Of a stretch of 64,000 nt of DNA, positions 1 through 11,922 are shown piece by piece. This DNA is from Pseudophaeomoniella oleicola (lineage: Eukaryota; Ascomycota; Eurotiomycetes; Phaeomoniellales; Phaeomoniellaceae). Made by a program: the position numbers and the translations under genes. Within the stretch, counting starts at the first letter, position 1. Each line of letters begins with the position of its first letter. Below the pieces are notes generated by a model, which had not been told where the DNA came from, made no database searches, and was given only the letters and a program-made list of their open reading frames with translations. The stretch is from positions 33,698 through 97,697 of the forward strand of contig QWDQ01000077.1 in NCBI GenBank assembly GCA_003868215.1, given 5' to 3'.

Positions 1-1093
1 ATCTCCCAGATGTTCCTGGAGCAGCGCAGACCGAATCCTGTAGGAAGGTTTTGTTAGTATAGGTTACCAAAAGTAAGGGGCACGCTGTCTTACCTGGTGG
101 ACGGTTGAACAATTCGAGTTCCGTAGCTCCAACCTTACCCTTGAGGTCGCCGAAAATGGTACGTTTTTCATAGCGTAAGATTGGGCGCATGTTGCGAATG
201 GCTTGATATTGCGACTGCAACCTCGCCTCGTTCGGTTCCATTGCCTTGCCTTCCCCGATGCCAACAAGACCATTGCCATTGCCCGCAACAGAAAGGTAGT
301 ACACTTTATGGATCTTTCCCAGTCTAGTCTGGTTGGCGACTCGGCGGCTTACTATAGTCTTGACTCGGAAGCTGGAAATTTCATATTGCGAATAGCCCGT
401 CATTTGCATAAGCCGTAGAAGCGGAGGTGCGATTTCTCGCTCAGGTTCTTTTCCTTTTCCTTTTCCTTTTCCTTGTCGCGCTTTAGGAGTTTGCAGTTTT
501 CTGATTTCGCCGTCACGGTCAAACTGCTCGTCTTTCTCGAGGAGCTCAGGCGCTAAGGCACTAGGAGCATCACGTTCTGCTTCTTCCTTTCCAGTGGTCA
601 GACGAATTTGCTGCTCCAGCTTCTTGTAGTCTTCGAGCGTCGAGTCTTTCGAAAGCTTGTCCATCATGTCCACAACATCTGCATCAAGTTCATCTTCTTC
701 CCGGAGACGTTGTGTATGATCAAAATTGGTATAAGGGGCTCGAATAGGTTTGTCCACCACAGAATCGATCTTTGAGAGGTCATCGAAGTATTTCATCGAC
801 CATGGGTCGGTGCGGGTTGAGGCTTGATTAACAAGATCATCTGGCGGAATGGCATTCTCTCCAGCTTCGAGAGCCGCAATCTGGGCATCCGTAAAACGCT
901 CCCGTAGTACTTGTTTCTCTTCTTCCGTGTAGGGTTTTATTGCGTCTTTATTCAATCGTGATTCAGCGATACCTGAACGGCGCCGCGGTAGTAATTGCGT
1001 TGCTGAGGCGTGGAATCGCCTTTTCGGTATAGGTGTATTGAAGGCTTGCCTGAAAGTGCAAAGCAAGCACTGTGACGAGCGGGAAATGCTCAT
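1..1093 (-). CDS. MRPS5: Mitochondrial small-subunit ribosomal protein uS5m (MRPS5), 3' partial
   Basis: Component of the mitochondrial 37S ribosomal subunit. Exon 1 runs from the ATG at 1093 down to 94. An intron at 93..38 carries a perfect TACTAAC branch site, and exon 2 (37..1) leaves the window, so the C-terminus is missing. The join CCA CCA G|GA gives NRPPGFGLRC, the expected core. The uS5 RNA-binding signature is clear: a block ending VAGNGNGLVGIGEGKA corresponds to the bacterial GDGNGxVGxGxGKA motif. The N-terminus (MSISRSSQCLLCTFRQAF, then RRFHASATQ) is basic and hydroxylated like a matrix presequence. A stretch near residue 210 made of a TTTTCC hexamer repeat encodes alternating Gly-Lys. 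The identity rests on motif and overall architecture and is quite sure. Confidence 0.93.
   Translation of the reverse strand, partial: MSISRSSQCLLCTFRQAFNTPIPKRRFHASATQLLPRRRSGIAESRLNKDAIKPYTEEEKQVLRERFTDAQIAALEAGENAIPPDDLVNQASTRTDPWSMKYFDDLSKIDSVVDKPIRAPYTNFDHTQRLREEDELDADVVDMMDKLSKDSTLEDYKKLEQQIRLTTGKEEAERDAPSALAPELLEKDEQFDRDGEIRKLQTPKARQGKGKGKGKEPEREIAPPLLRLMQMTGYSQYEISSFRVKTIVSRRVANQTRLGKIHKVYYLSVAGNGNGLVGIGEGKAMEPNEARLQSQYQAIRNMRPILRYEKRTIFGDLKGKVGATELELFNRPPGKTACPLLLVTYTNKTFLQDSVCAAPGTSGR
448..474. repeat. In-frame hexanucleotide repeat (TTTTCC)n in MRPS5
   Basis: About four copies of TTTTCC on the plus strand. Read on the coding strand they give GGAAAA codon pairs and a Gly-Lys run. 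Being a multiple of three, length changes would not break the frame. Confidence 0.85.
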
Positions 1094-1669
1094 TGTAGGA
1101 TTTGGGCCTGCTTGCTTTCGCAAACACCTGACTCAAACAGCTTCTCGCAGCAAGAGACCGACTTGTATGTGTCTCACGCTTGGCCTAACAAAAAATCGCA
1201 AGTCGGAGTAGAAACGACCGTGTAATATTACGGTTTTTCAGGGAGTAAAATACGACCATTGAACAGCGGACACGACGATCCAATGGAAAATTAAACAATA
1301 TCATAATTCATGTGTAGGAAGACAATCCTTGCAGCACACTTTTCCAGACTACGAAAGAAGGGTGGTTTCTTGAGATTGTTTCCCTCGTTTGCTTACTTCC
1401 AACACAACGTCTTATTGCATCGTATGGATGTATCATAGGGTAATTATTGTCATATGCAGCGTTGGATGTGACTGCGTCTAGGAAAAAGCATCTGCATTGT
1501 CTTCTCACTCCTGTAGTCTTACTGTCGTATTCATGGATATCTTTGACGTTTCCTTCTATACTGTCCATTACTCGCCGTTCTTCATTTTATCCTGAACAGG
1601 AAGATATCACTGTGTGACTTCGGGCATCCCAGGAGGAGATTTGGGAACCACGTTTTGGAAAGCAGCACG
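1094..1669. promoter_or_regulatory. Divergent intergenic region between MRPS5 and PRMT5
   Basis: The 576 bp between two divergent start codons should contain both promoters and 5' UTRs. I see no convincing coding sequence. The 86-codon open stretch at 1308-1568 on the minus strand has no recognisable feature. No clear transcription-factor palindrome was spotted. Confidence 0.5.
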
Positions 1670-4390
1670 ATGGATGACACGACATCATCGTTCGTCATTG
1701 GCCATCATGATGAACATGGGTTTGGGATCTCGTCTATAGCGCTGGAACAGGCACATGAGTCAGGTGTAAGAGTTTCGCTCCCAAAGAAAATGTGGCATAT
1801 AGACTGACTCCGGCGCAGTATGACACTGTTACTGTACCAATAACTACAAAGCATTTTCACACCCGTGTCCTGGCTTTGATCGCATCATGCCTATCTGAGC
1901 ATTCATCAGTCAATCAGAGACGATCTGGAGAGCCAGGCTCATTCGTACAACCAGGTCCAATTCCAACGATTTCCCCGCTTGAAGCAGTTGATTCAGATCT
2001 AAGTCCCGAAGAATCACTGTCCCAGGTTATAGCCGTTTCGAGTCCTTGGATTGACCTCTGCTCTCCGGACCCATTGATCGCTGGCATATCGCGACAAGTG
2101 TTGCTACTGGAAGTTGCATATGCTGCTTTCTGTGGTATAACTTACCTCCTGATCCCCGGGCCTAGATGGCCGTATCGCAACCCAAGTGACGGAGGACTAA
2201 TGCAGTATGCACGTGCTGTCCAAACCGCTTTGGATAGCGCTCCATACATTCAGTTCCAAATATGGTGTCCACTGATAGATCATCCAGAGAATGATAAGGA
2301 GCAAATGGGGGACCTTGTTCCCTTTGTACGCCCAGAATACCTCCCACTAGACACTGACCCAAAAAGGTTGGACTTGTTCGGTTCTTGGGACGCGTGGAAC
2401 GTCCTGAGAACCTTGTGCAAATATCATTCTCGGCTTTGTGTTGGTATGTCTCTGATCTAAAGCAGAAGCTTCCAGCCTCTCCCTTTGTCACTTTTTATAC
2501 TCGATTTTGTCCTTGGTAGACTTGGTATCGTCTTGCTGACCACGAGACGTAGGGCTGAGTCTTCCCAAACATTTACCTCCGGTAGCCATCCAGTCAAGGT
2601 GGTACTCGGAGCCAGTGCGGCTTCTCACATTTGACGAAACAAGTTATACGACAAATGCTAAGGGATACCCCGTGCTCTCCAAAGCTCATCAAGCCTTGAT
2701 CAGCCGTTATGCTCGATTAAAGACGGCCCCTTGGCTCTTGTTGTGTAATGTTGATCAGGTCGGCAAGCCTAACAATCTCATTGCATCTGAACAAGGAGCT
2801 GCTACATCGCCACCGAATTCGGATGCACAACAGACAGCAAATGATTTCCCCACTCTGGCAGAAGCATCCAAGCAGCATTCGTCAGCCGGAGGAAAGCATT
2901 TCGACCAGACGCCACATCTCTCATACATGCGTAATCTGCAACGTAAACAGCCTCCTATGTCCATCATAGAAAGATTTGGTACAGGTTACCAGGATTATCT
3001 CCAGGCTCCCTTGCAACCTCTGAGTGTCAACCTCGAGAGCATCACTTACGAGGTCTTTGAGAAGGACCCAATCAAATACGAGTGGTATGAGAGAGCGATC
3101 TCAAAGGCACTTCGAGACTGGATAGATCAAGGTAAGCCAATGTCCAGAGAGGACGGACGTGTGGTTGTTGCTGTGGTTGGCGCCGGCAGGGGTCCCTTAG
3201 TAACGAGGGCACTAAGAGCAGCTGACAATGCTGGCATAAGCATTGATATGTGGGCCCTGGAGAAGAATCCGAATGCCTACGTACTCCTCACTAGGCATAA
3301 TCAGACGATCTGGAACAACAGGGTCAAGCTTGTTCACTCAGATATGCGCAGCTGGAAAGGACCTTGGCTTGAAGAGGATCCCAGGAGCAATGGGATGCCG
3401 CTACCAGAGAGCTCTATTGGACAAGCCATTAGCTCTTTAGCAGATGTGGCAGATACTGCTCTCGCTGTATCCGAGTCAATGGCCCCAGCAGAGGCCATGC
3501 CAGGAGCTACCACGAGACATTACCCCGTCGACATCTTGATATCCGAGTTATTGGGTTCCTTTGCGGACAACGAGCTCTCACCGGAGTGTCTGGACGGGGT
3601 TACACATCTACTCAACCCTGTTCATGGCATCTCTATCCCCGCTTCGTACACGGCGCATCTATCGCCTATAGGAGCACCGAAGTTGTACGCCGATATTGCA
3701 ATGCAAAGTGTCGCCAATCCTAATGCTCCAGAGACACCTTACGTAGTTATGCTGCATGCTGTGGACCACCTCTCGACTACAATACATTCAGGCTCAGGGG
3801 GGAACAAGAGCCCGATGCCACTAGAAGGCCCTGATCGGACATCGCTACAGGCGGGTCCGCCAGTTCCCGTCGTGCAGACGGTCTGGGCATTTTCCCACCC
3901 AAACAGTGTTACTCAGATGTCACCGTCAGGGCCACCTTTGTCGAACTCACACAACTCACGGCATAGTGTGGTCAGCTTCCGCATTCGAGATCGCGGTGTT
4001 TGTCATGGGTTGGCGGGATATTTCGAGACCATCCTATATCCTGGTGTTGAGTTGAGCACCAATCCTGTTACGATGGAACAGAAAAGCGCAGGTATGATCA
4101 GCTGGTTTCCGATTTACTTTCCCTTGAAGGTATGTAGAAGCTCCTTGCACATGCTTAAACAACATGATGGTTAATTGCGGCTCCAGAATCCCATCTACGC
4201 ACCCGACAATTCCGTTATGGTAGTTCATATGTGGCGGCAGACTGATGAGCGCAAGGTATGGTATGAGTGGATTGTTGAGGTCTTCATCTGGGATCGAGCC
4301 GATGCGGCGCGCTCTAAAGGGTCTGGACGGAAAGTTCGAATTGCTGTAAGCGACTTACATTCTAGCATTAAGGAGGCTTGTCTTATGTGA
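1670..4390 (+). CDS. PRMT5: Protein arginine N-methyltransferase 5 (PRMT5/Skb1/Hsl7)
   Basis: Type II arginine methyltransferase that makes symmetric dimethylarginine on splicing and chromatin proteins and acts in cell-cycle and polarity control in fungi. Model: exons 1670-1765, 1819-2443, 2553-4129 and 4187-4390, totalling 833 aa and in phase throughout. Motifs seen are the N-terminal TIM-barrel start (GYDTVTVPITTKHF), the PRMT5 block KGYPVLSKAHQ, SAM-binding VVGAGRGPLV, the double-E segment ISELLGSFADNELSPECLDG, and the C-terminal beta-barrel with VHMWRQTDERKVWYEW. Exon 1 encodes FVIGHHDEHGFG, typical of the family. The last intron is uncertain. I read through GTAAGC at about 4347 to the TGA at 4388-4390 (ending KEACLM). 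If that donor is used with the acceptor at 4393, the protein would instead end at a TAG at 4568-4570. Confidence 0.93.
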
Positions 4391-5718
4391 CAGGTGCGGG
4401 CAGACAGTGATACCCAAGATGAGTTGTTTCTGACGTTGCCTTCTGTGGATAACTTTTCCCTTCTCTCTTTATCAGCGACAAGTCCAGATAAGATATCCCA
4501 TTCCCATACCGAAATCTTGGCCGAAAACAGGCACTACATGATCCACTTGCCTACCTTAACTACGTCGTAGACGTCCACGGTAGTTATTGAAGCCACCATG
4601 TATTCAGGCGATACTGTGTCGCTTTGCTCACGCAGCAGTTCACCACATCCACTCCATGTCTTGCACAGAATGCAGCGGGTTTCGGTGCTTTTTGTACAGC
4701 AGAGATCGCAGTCATCCCGTGTTTTGAAAGTAATGCCATGTTGTGGCTGCTGCAGTCTCGGCTAACGACGGCGGTGAATTCACTATTCTAAGTAATTTGC
4801 TGCAAGGCGACGAAGTAGGTTAAGGGACAGACAGTTGAAAGGTTCAAGGAGACATCAGCAGTGCGGTGATGCTCTCGAAAGGGTAATCTGACTGCCAATC
4901 GGTCCACATGGATTGTGACGGTGATTGACGCCCTCGCACTTTGGGGATCACCGTGCCGTCAGTGAAGATGAAGATGAAGATGAAGATGAAGTTGAAGTTG
5001 AGAGAAACGCCAGCGATAGAACTTCCTGATCGATAGTCGGTGACAATTGAATACAACACAATTGTAAACAACAAGACGAGGATGATAGCGAAGATGAAAT
5101 GGCCATTGACCAATGGATTTGTCACATGTGCTCATTGGGAATGTTGAAAAGTCATTGTCAGAAACTTCAATGATTAAGTTATCTCCGACTCCAGGCCATT
5201 AAGTCCCATAATCCCCATTGCACTTGAGATCTCGTCTTGAATCAGAACCAAACACATCCCTTCTTCTCCCCACGGTTCACTCGTTCCTACTTTTCAGTCC
5301 CAGGGATCTTGGTTTGCTCGTCATATTGGTGCATTCCCTGTTCATTGTCTTCTTCCAGACCCAGTCCCGCGCTGACCTCACCCACCCACGCCTTTGTCAC
5401 ACCAACACGGTCATTGGTCGAGGTTGCTACACGTCCACCTCTACTTCCCTTTGCTGAATTGCAACACCTTTCAACCCCTTCAAATCGCTTCTAGAGTACC
5501 TGGTTCGCGCAGGAGCACCTGAATGGCTCCGCCATCTGCGCGCTTTCAATCATTCAGTCCTACTATACGTGTGCGGTTGCGGTACACTTGTCGCCATTCC
5601 CCTTATATCTAACTTTCTTTCATACACCAGCAGAACCAGCTGACGAAGCAGCTGTATTAACTATTTACCCTTGTCTATTGACACTGACCCCGCCATTTTT
5701 GCTGGCATCCAGAGGACG
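4391..5718. other. Intergenic region and 5' leader of the Pho81 gene
   Basis: About 1.3 kb without a supported gene. It holds a GATGAA hexamer microsatellite (about 4963-5000). From about 5200 on it has a C/T-rich strand bias that is typical of a fungal promoter and 5' UTR leading into the ATG at 5719. A 93-codon open frame on the minus strand over the microsatellite is considered a repeat artefact. Confidence 0.55.
4963..5000. repeat. GATGAA hexanucleotide microsatellite
   Basis: Tandem GATGAA/GTTGAA units on the plus strand in intergenic DNA. Read on the minus strand they give a misleading Phe-Ile-rich hydrophobic frame. Confidence 0.8.
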
Positions 5719-8700
5719 ATGAAATTCGGTCACAATCTAGCCCGCAACCAGGTGCCGGAATGGGAGGCCAACTACATCAAATACAAGTCGCTCAAGAAGC
5801 TGATCAAATCCGCCTCTGAGAATGGGAAAGAAGGTCAAGAGCCGGATCTCGCAAGTAGGTTTTCCCTAGGTGCGCCCTCACGCGGGCTTGTCCCCTAACC
5901 GCATACTCAGGTTTCTTCTGGTCTCTCGACCGCAACCTGGAGGATGTCGGGCAATTCTACAGCAAAAAGTACGCGGAATTCTCCCGTCGGCTCAAGCTCC
6001 TCGAAGATCGATATGGTGGAGTGTCGCCAATGGCCGTTCGTGGGCTTGACCCTCAAGAGACTGAAGATCTGATGGCAGCTTTACTTGAACTTCGCGGACA
6101 ATTTCGAAAGCTCCAGTGGTACGGCGATGTCAATCGTCGCGGCTTCATAAAGATCACGAAGAAACTCGACAAGAAGGTCGCTATTGCGCATGCACAAAAG
6201 ACATATGTTGCTTCCAAAGTTGATCCAGCGCCATTTAGTGATGCCAATCCTCTGTTGGAAGCGTTGAAGAAAATCAACGATTGGCTTTCAGTCCTCGGCG
6301 AGACAGCTTCTTCTGTCGATGAAGATGCCCGGTCCACACTGTCCCTTCGACGAGTTGTCTCTCGTACAGAGTTACATCTTCCCTCCGAGAATTTCCAGAT
6401 ACTCGAGGATCACATCCGTAATGACAATGCCCAGGAACTCCTCTTGTCTCTGGATAAGAATATGCAGAATGTTGCTGATGCGAAAGAAGCGGCCGTACAA
6501 CAGTTCATGAAAGACCTTCTGCAGCGCGCAATATCAGGCCGCGCGCGTTCTTGCATCGCCGGCCTGTTAAAGCGCATATCCACACTTGACGACGCCGATG
6601 ACATTAATAAACGCAACTGCATTCATAGGCTAGTCATTGCCATTGGTAGGAGCCATAACGCTGCGGACTCAGACAAAGACGATAGATCCGCGGGGTCTTC
6701 TGAGACCGATTTCATCACGCCAGCCGAAGCTCCAGTTCCCCCGACTCATAGGCCAGCTATTAAAGAGGAAGATCATCCGAAACTACTCGGTAGGGAGGAT
6801 CCTCTCGTGTCAATCTTAGAGTTCGTTCTGGACAATTTACACCATCAGCAACGTTTAGCTCTTTTGGCCAAGGATATATCGGGTCGTACCCCACTTCACT
6901 TCGCAGCCCACTACGGATTCAGGGTTGTCTGTGAAATCATCATCGAACACCTACAATCGTGGGACCTGTTCAACGTGGATGACGGTATTGATGGACCTAA
7001 TTGGCAAGATCATGACGGTTGGGCGCCGTTGCACCTCAGCGTCATTGGAGGTCATCCACTCACAACCAAAGCTCTCTTAGACTCCGAGAAATGGAAGGGC
7101 TTCGTTAAGAACAAGAGTCGAAGGCAAACGTCCAAGTCCAGTCACGTTCTAGCGTTGGCGGTCAAAGAGAACTTCAAGGGAATTGTGAATCTGCTTGTCG
7201 CTGCTGGAGTCGATATCAACTATCAAGATGAACAAGGGGAGACGGCCTTGCATGTTGCCGCACGCTTTGGTCATGTTGAATGTGCGAGAGCGCTCCTCGA
7301 AGGCACCTCTACGCAAAAAGCCGACCCCGAGATTGCAGAACAGACGTATTCTTGGACGCCTTTGTTCGTCGCATGTGTGGATGGACACCTCCCTATTGTT
7401 GAATTATTGATCGAGTACAGAGCAGATCTGGAACGGTTGGACGCGTCTGGCTGGTCAGCGAAAGAACACGCAGCTTTGCGAGGCCACATCGATATTGCCA
7501 GCAGCTTGGCAGAGGTAACAGCTGTTATACCTGAGTCCGGTTCCGACTCTGATACATCTGCACGATCTTCGACAAATCCGTCTGACACTTCATCGCTTCT
7601 GGACCGAAGGTCTAATGGCTTTGGCACTGTCGCACCAGCTTCTAAAGCAACAGAACCCGTCAAGTCGTTCGGACACAGGTATCTCACCGACGACAGTATG
7701 ATACTTGTCAGTCTCGGTACTATGGACATTCGTAAACCCACAAAAGCTGTATCCTTGGATCGTATTCCAATTGCCAACGCACACGCAACTGAACTGGATA
7801 CTGCTCTTTCACTTGTAGTGTCGGCGTCCCACGCTAGAGGTGAACCTGAGACCATTGACCTACCCGTTCAGGACAACATCTCCACCGAGCCAATTGTGTT
7901 CCATGCGAAGGACGCCACCAGAGTCAAATTGATTTTTGATCTGATCCCAACCTACTCTGGTTCGAGGGATCAGGTTCTGGGCCGTGCGGTTGCCATGCTG
8001 TCCAGCATCAAACCGACTCTTGGATCCAAAAAGATCACTCTTCAAGGCGATTTATCCGTCCCGCTCATTGCCGCTCAGACGCTTGATATCATTGGCACAG
8101 TGACCTTCAATTATCTCGTCATCACTCCTTTCCACCATCCCAACCTTAAGCTCGATTCGAAGCAAACGTACTGGAAAGAGACGTCGACCATGGTCATCGG
8201 CCACCGTGGGCTTGGAAAGAACTTTGCAACAAGGAATTCTTTGCAACTTGGAGAAAACACTATCCAGTCGTTCATTGCTGCAGCAAATCTGGGTGCCTCC
8301 TATGGTAAGTCTACTCGAAGTGAGCGTGATGGCTGCTAACCTTCGTAGTTGAATTTGATATTCAGATGACTAAGGACCTGGTACCGGTCATATACCATGA
8401 CTTTCTGGTCAGTGAGACAGGTATTGATGCGCCAGTGCATACACTCACTTTAGAACAATTCCTCCACGTCAATCAGACCTCACGGACCCCGAGAAACTCG
8501 CGCCCGGCTTCTCCTCTGCTAGCGCTGGATCAAAAAGTTCAGGATCTGAAAAGCAGTGAAAAACGTCGTCATCGATCCATGTCAGTCGGTGGACCTGGCT
8601 CTGAGTACAGTGAATGGGATATGGCCGAGAAGATGAAGCATACCAGAGATTTCAAAAAGAAGGGTTTCAAAGGCAACAGTCGTGGCACGATTCAGGCCCC

Positions 8701-9433
8701 GTTCGCCACATTGAAGGAGATGTTCACCAAACTCCCAAAGGATGTTGGTTTCAACATGGAAATGAAATACCCAATGCTGCATGAGAGTGAAGAGGAAGAG
8801 ATGGACACATACGCCGTCGAACTCAATTCTTTCGTTGATACCGTGCTGCAGACGGTCTATGATCTTGCAGAAGGGCGCAAACTGATCTTCTCCAGCTTCA
8901 ACCCAGACGTTTGCTTGCTTCTTTCCTTTAAGCAGCCATCGATACCAGTCCTGTTCCTCAGTGATGCGGGCACTTCACCTGTTGGTGACGTTCGAGCAAG
9001 CAGTCTCCAAGAAGCCATTCGCTTTGCTTCAAGGTGGAACCTTCTCGGTGTGGTCACCGCAGCCGAACCTCTGGTCATAAGTCCTCGACTCGTCAGAGTA
9101 GTCAAAGAATCAGGACTTGTCTGTGTGTCCTATGGCACGCTCAACAACGATCCTTCCAAGGTGGAGTTACAAGTCAAAGAAGGTATCGATGCCGTTATCG
9201 TCGACAGCGTTCTCGCTATCCGGAAAGGCCTGACGAAAAGTCAATCAAAACAAAGTGTTGACAGTGCCAGAGACAGCGTGAGGAAGTTGGGACGGCTTAT
9301 TGAAGGCAGAGGTCTACCAGTTAATGGTTTCGACGGGATTACAGCGACGGCGGACAAGGCTGAGCCTCTGCTCAATGCAAACGGTGACGGCCATGTCCCG
9401 GAGCTGAACGTACCGGCCGTGGAGAGGGAGTAG
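5719..9433 (+). CDS. PHO81: Pho81/NUC-2-type phosphate regulator (SPX, ankyrin repeats, GDPD)
   Basis: Phosphate-sensing regulator of the PHO pathway, related to yeast Pho81 (inhibitor of the Pho80-Pho85 CDK) and Neurospora NUC-2. Exons 5719-5854, 5911-8304 and 8349-9433 give 1204 aa in phase. The N-terminal SPX domain has the lysine cluster YIKYKSLKKLIK that binds inositol pyrophosphates. Ankyrin repeats lie at about residues 370-575 (GRTPLHFAAHYG, GETALHVAARFG, SWTPLFVACVDG). A glycerophosphodiester phosphodiesterase domain lies at about 805-1140 and keeps GHRG, GENT, VEFDIQ and YHDF, i.e. the catalytic HR, ExD and HD residues. The last intron has a GCTAAC branch site. The start was chosen because SPX domains begin MKFG. 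Length and domain order fit the filamentous-fungal family. Confidence 0.95.
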
Positions 9434-9650
9434 GAAGGAGAGATGGAAAACTGTTGTATAAACTGAATATCAATAGTGTGGCAGTTAATTTGATTATGGT
9501 TCTGCCGCGGCAGTAATAACACCATCCATACATACATTTCATGCATTCTACGCTGTTTACTTGCATCGCTAAGTTTCCCCTTTTTTTTTAATTTCCCTGT
9601 GCGCGTATCCGTGCAGAGGTGTACACGGTATGTGTATTATTAGAAAAACT

Positions 9651-11472
9651 TCAAGTATAAAGAACACCACTCTTCCCACCTTCTCTTTCTTCCTCTTCCT
9701 CCTTTTCCCTTTCGGTGCTATCATTCAACGACGGCAATGATGATGACGACGGCGACGACAGCGATTCGATCTGCCTACCACCACCACCACCACCACCACA
9801 ACTTATACTCCATTCTTCTCTCGTCACGATCTCGCGCAAAGCGTTCCACCACACATTCGCAAAGGCCCAGCAGTCGCGGTACGAGTTGTACAGCGGAGCG
9901 GGGGCGACGCGGATCACGTCCGGTTTGCGTTCGTCGATGATGACGGATTCGCGGTCGAGGATGGGGAGCAGGGCGGTTAGGTGGTGCGGGGCGTGGAGGC
10001 GGAGGGAGAGTTGGGCGCCGCGGGATGAGGGGTCCGAGGGGGTGAGGATGGTGAAGAGGGAGTGGAGGAGTGGGGGTGTTGTGGGTGGGGGGTGGGAGAG
10101 GAGGTGGTGGAGGTAGGTGGTTTGGGAGAGGGATTTGGTGCGGAGGGGGTGGAGGTGGTGGTGTTGCGTTTGCGGTTGCTGTGGTGGGGATGTGGAGGTG
10201 GGTATTCGCGATGCGCGTTGGTAGATGAGGAGCGAGGAGATGACGGATGTTAGGTCGAGGGCTGAGGGGTTGGAGAGTTGGAATCCTGACGCTCCTGGGC
10301 GAGGGACGAAGTTGTTGTCCATGGCGAAGCGGGTGGACTTGTCGGCTCCCCACCAACCAGCTAGGCGAGGCCGGTACCCTGGTCGTTCCTCTGCCTCTCC
10401 CATCACTTCAAATCCGTCCTCGGTTGTCCGTGTAGATGCAACGGCCGTCGGATGAGATTCCTTTTTACCATGCCTCTCATGAACGAACAGTCCCGCAATG
10501 GCACCCGGTCCGGAATTTAGGTACTTGTATGTACACCAAACGGCAAAGTCGACATCCCAGTCATGTAGTTCGACAGGCACGTTTCCAACGGCGTGAGCCA
10601 GATCCCAGCCGACGAGTATACCTTTAGAGTGTGCGTAGGATGTTATCGTGGGGATGTCAAAGTATTGGCCCGTGTAGAATTGGATACCGGGAAGAAGAAT
10701 CAGGGCCGTGGTGGTCGCATGGGTGTCGATCATCCGGAGTATACGAGCTGTTGAGAGGATGGGATCATATGGGGACCTGGGCTCGATCAAGATCATTGCA
10801 TCCGCTGGATCGTGGCCTTCGAGACGGATAGCGGATTCTATCGCGAACTAATGTTGAAGGACAAATATTTAGCATGGAGATCATTAATATCTCCGGTACT
10901 GGATATTTACAAACCAGAGATATGTGAGAAGCCTGTCAGATACTTACGTGGTCGCTAGGAAATGCTTTCCCTTCCAATATGATCTTGTATCTTCCCTGGG
11001 GCCGTCCATCTGCTGCCTTTGGATCCGGTCTGTAAAAGCTCGACATCATGAAATGAAGATTTGCCGTCAAAGTCCCCATACACACGACTTCCTCTGTCTT
11101 CGCGCCCACGACCGGTGCCATGAGCTCCGCGGCATAGTCATCGACGTGTAAATACGGCGGGATATGGGGAGCATCTTCATGGCCGGTAAAATGCCCCGTT
11201 ACCGCTTTGGTGGCCCATGACTGTAGAAAGTCTGCGACCAGCTTCGGAGTCTGCCTCGGTTGAAGGCCCAATGAGTTCCCACAGAGGTATATCGATTCCG
11301 ACGTGTCTCCGGAAGAGGAACCCGTAGATGGAGCGAGCGTCTTGCGTTTCAAGTCGGATTTGGAGGGGATGTAGAATTCCGACCGAAAATGACGAAGGGG
11401 ATCCTGTTCATCCAACGATATCGCATAGGATTCCTCGTGGATATGAGGATCTACCTCTGTTCCAGCAGACAT
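9651..11472 (-). CDS. BNA5: Kynureninase (NAD de novo pathway)
   Basis: PLP enzyme that hydrolyses kynurenine or 3-hydroxykynurenine to anthranilate or 3-hydroxyanthranilate plus alanine, in the cytosol. Exon 1 is 11472..10948 and exon 2 is 10847..9651, joined in phase zero (PSDH|FAIESA), giving 573 aa. Supporting blocks are [46 protein letters not shown] and the PLP-lysine context [13 protein letters not shown]. It is longer than typical family members. A His/Pro/Gln-rich insert sits in the C-terminal half, and a low-complexity tail (poly-Gly, Ser-rich, then Glu-rich) has been added after the conserved domain. The strand is strongly G-biased there. The gene converges on PHO81 with about 217 bp between stops. 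Confidence 0.94.
10072..10096 (+). other. G-quadruplex-type motif on the template strand of kynureninase
   Basis: Four G-tracts of 5, 3, 6 and 3 separated by loops of 6, 1 and 1 bases lie within a G-rich stretch (about 9950-10200). The gene is on the minus strand, so the G-rich strand is the one transcribed. This fits the usual G3+N1-7 rule. Folding is inferred. Confidence 0.6.
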
Positions 11473-11922
11473 CGTTCGAGATTGTCAATTATCGAGAGGA
11501 GGATAGCACCTGGGATGAGGTGGTACGGCCTTGATACGCCAATCCCTTCGGTCTACTCGAGCACACACCTTCCACAATAGATATGAATCGAAGTCCACGA
11601 CAGTAATTACTCTACACAGTGGTGTCTTCTCTGTCTCTTTACATTTCCGATAGAGGAATATCAGAGATAGAAGATATTCGATCTTGACATTCAAAGCGGA
11701 GTTTATGCACGCACTCGGCCCGCGGTGATCGACTTCTCCAATGAACGTCACTGCGATTCTGATGAATAATAAATAATTTATTCCTCTCCTCCGAGATGAA
11801 TTACTAAGGAAACAGTGTCTCAACTAATCACAGTAGTACTTCTTATATCGGCTGTGTCATTCTTTCTTTTCCCTAGTGCATCTGCATATGAATTTGTACA
11901 GTCGATTAGAGCTCTGAAGAAG
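11473..11922. promoter_or_regulatory. Divergent promoter region, kynureninase / ISA2
   Basis: The 450 bp between two divergent start codons contain no convincing ORF or repeat. The reading frame of ISA2 stays open upstream of its ATG to about 11815 but without an ATG. Confidence 0.5.

Noticed and set aside
1308-1568. 86-codon minus-strand frame in the MRPS5/PRMT5 promoter region
   Set aside because: No recognisable feature. It lies in a divergent promoter.
4844-5125. 93-codon hydrophobic frame on the minus strand
   Set aside because: The hydrophobic run comes from the GATGAA microsatellite read in reverse. No homology-like motif and no fitting neighbour.
9715-10356. Long frames antisense to and out of frame with kynureninase
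   Set aside because: They are shadows of the G/C-biased coding exon, giving poly-His and Pro-rich nonsense.
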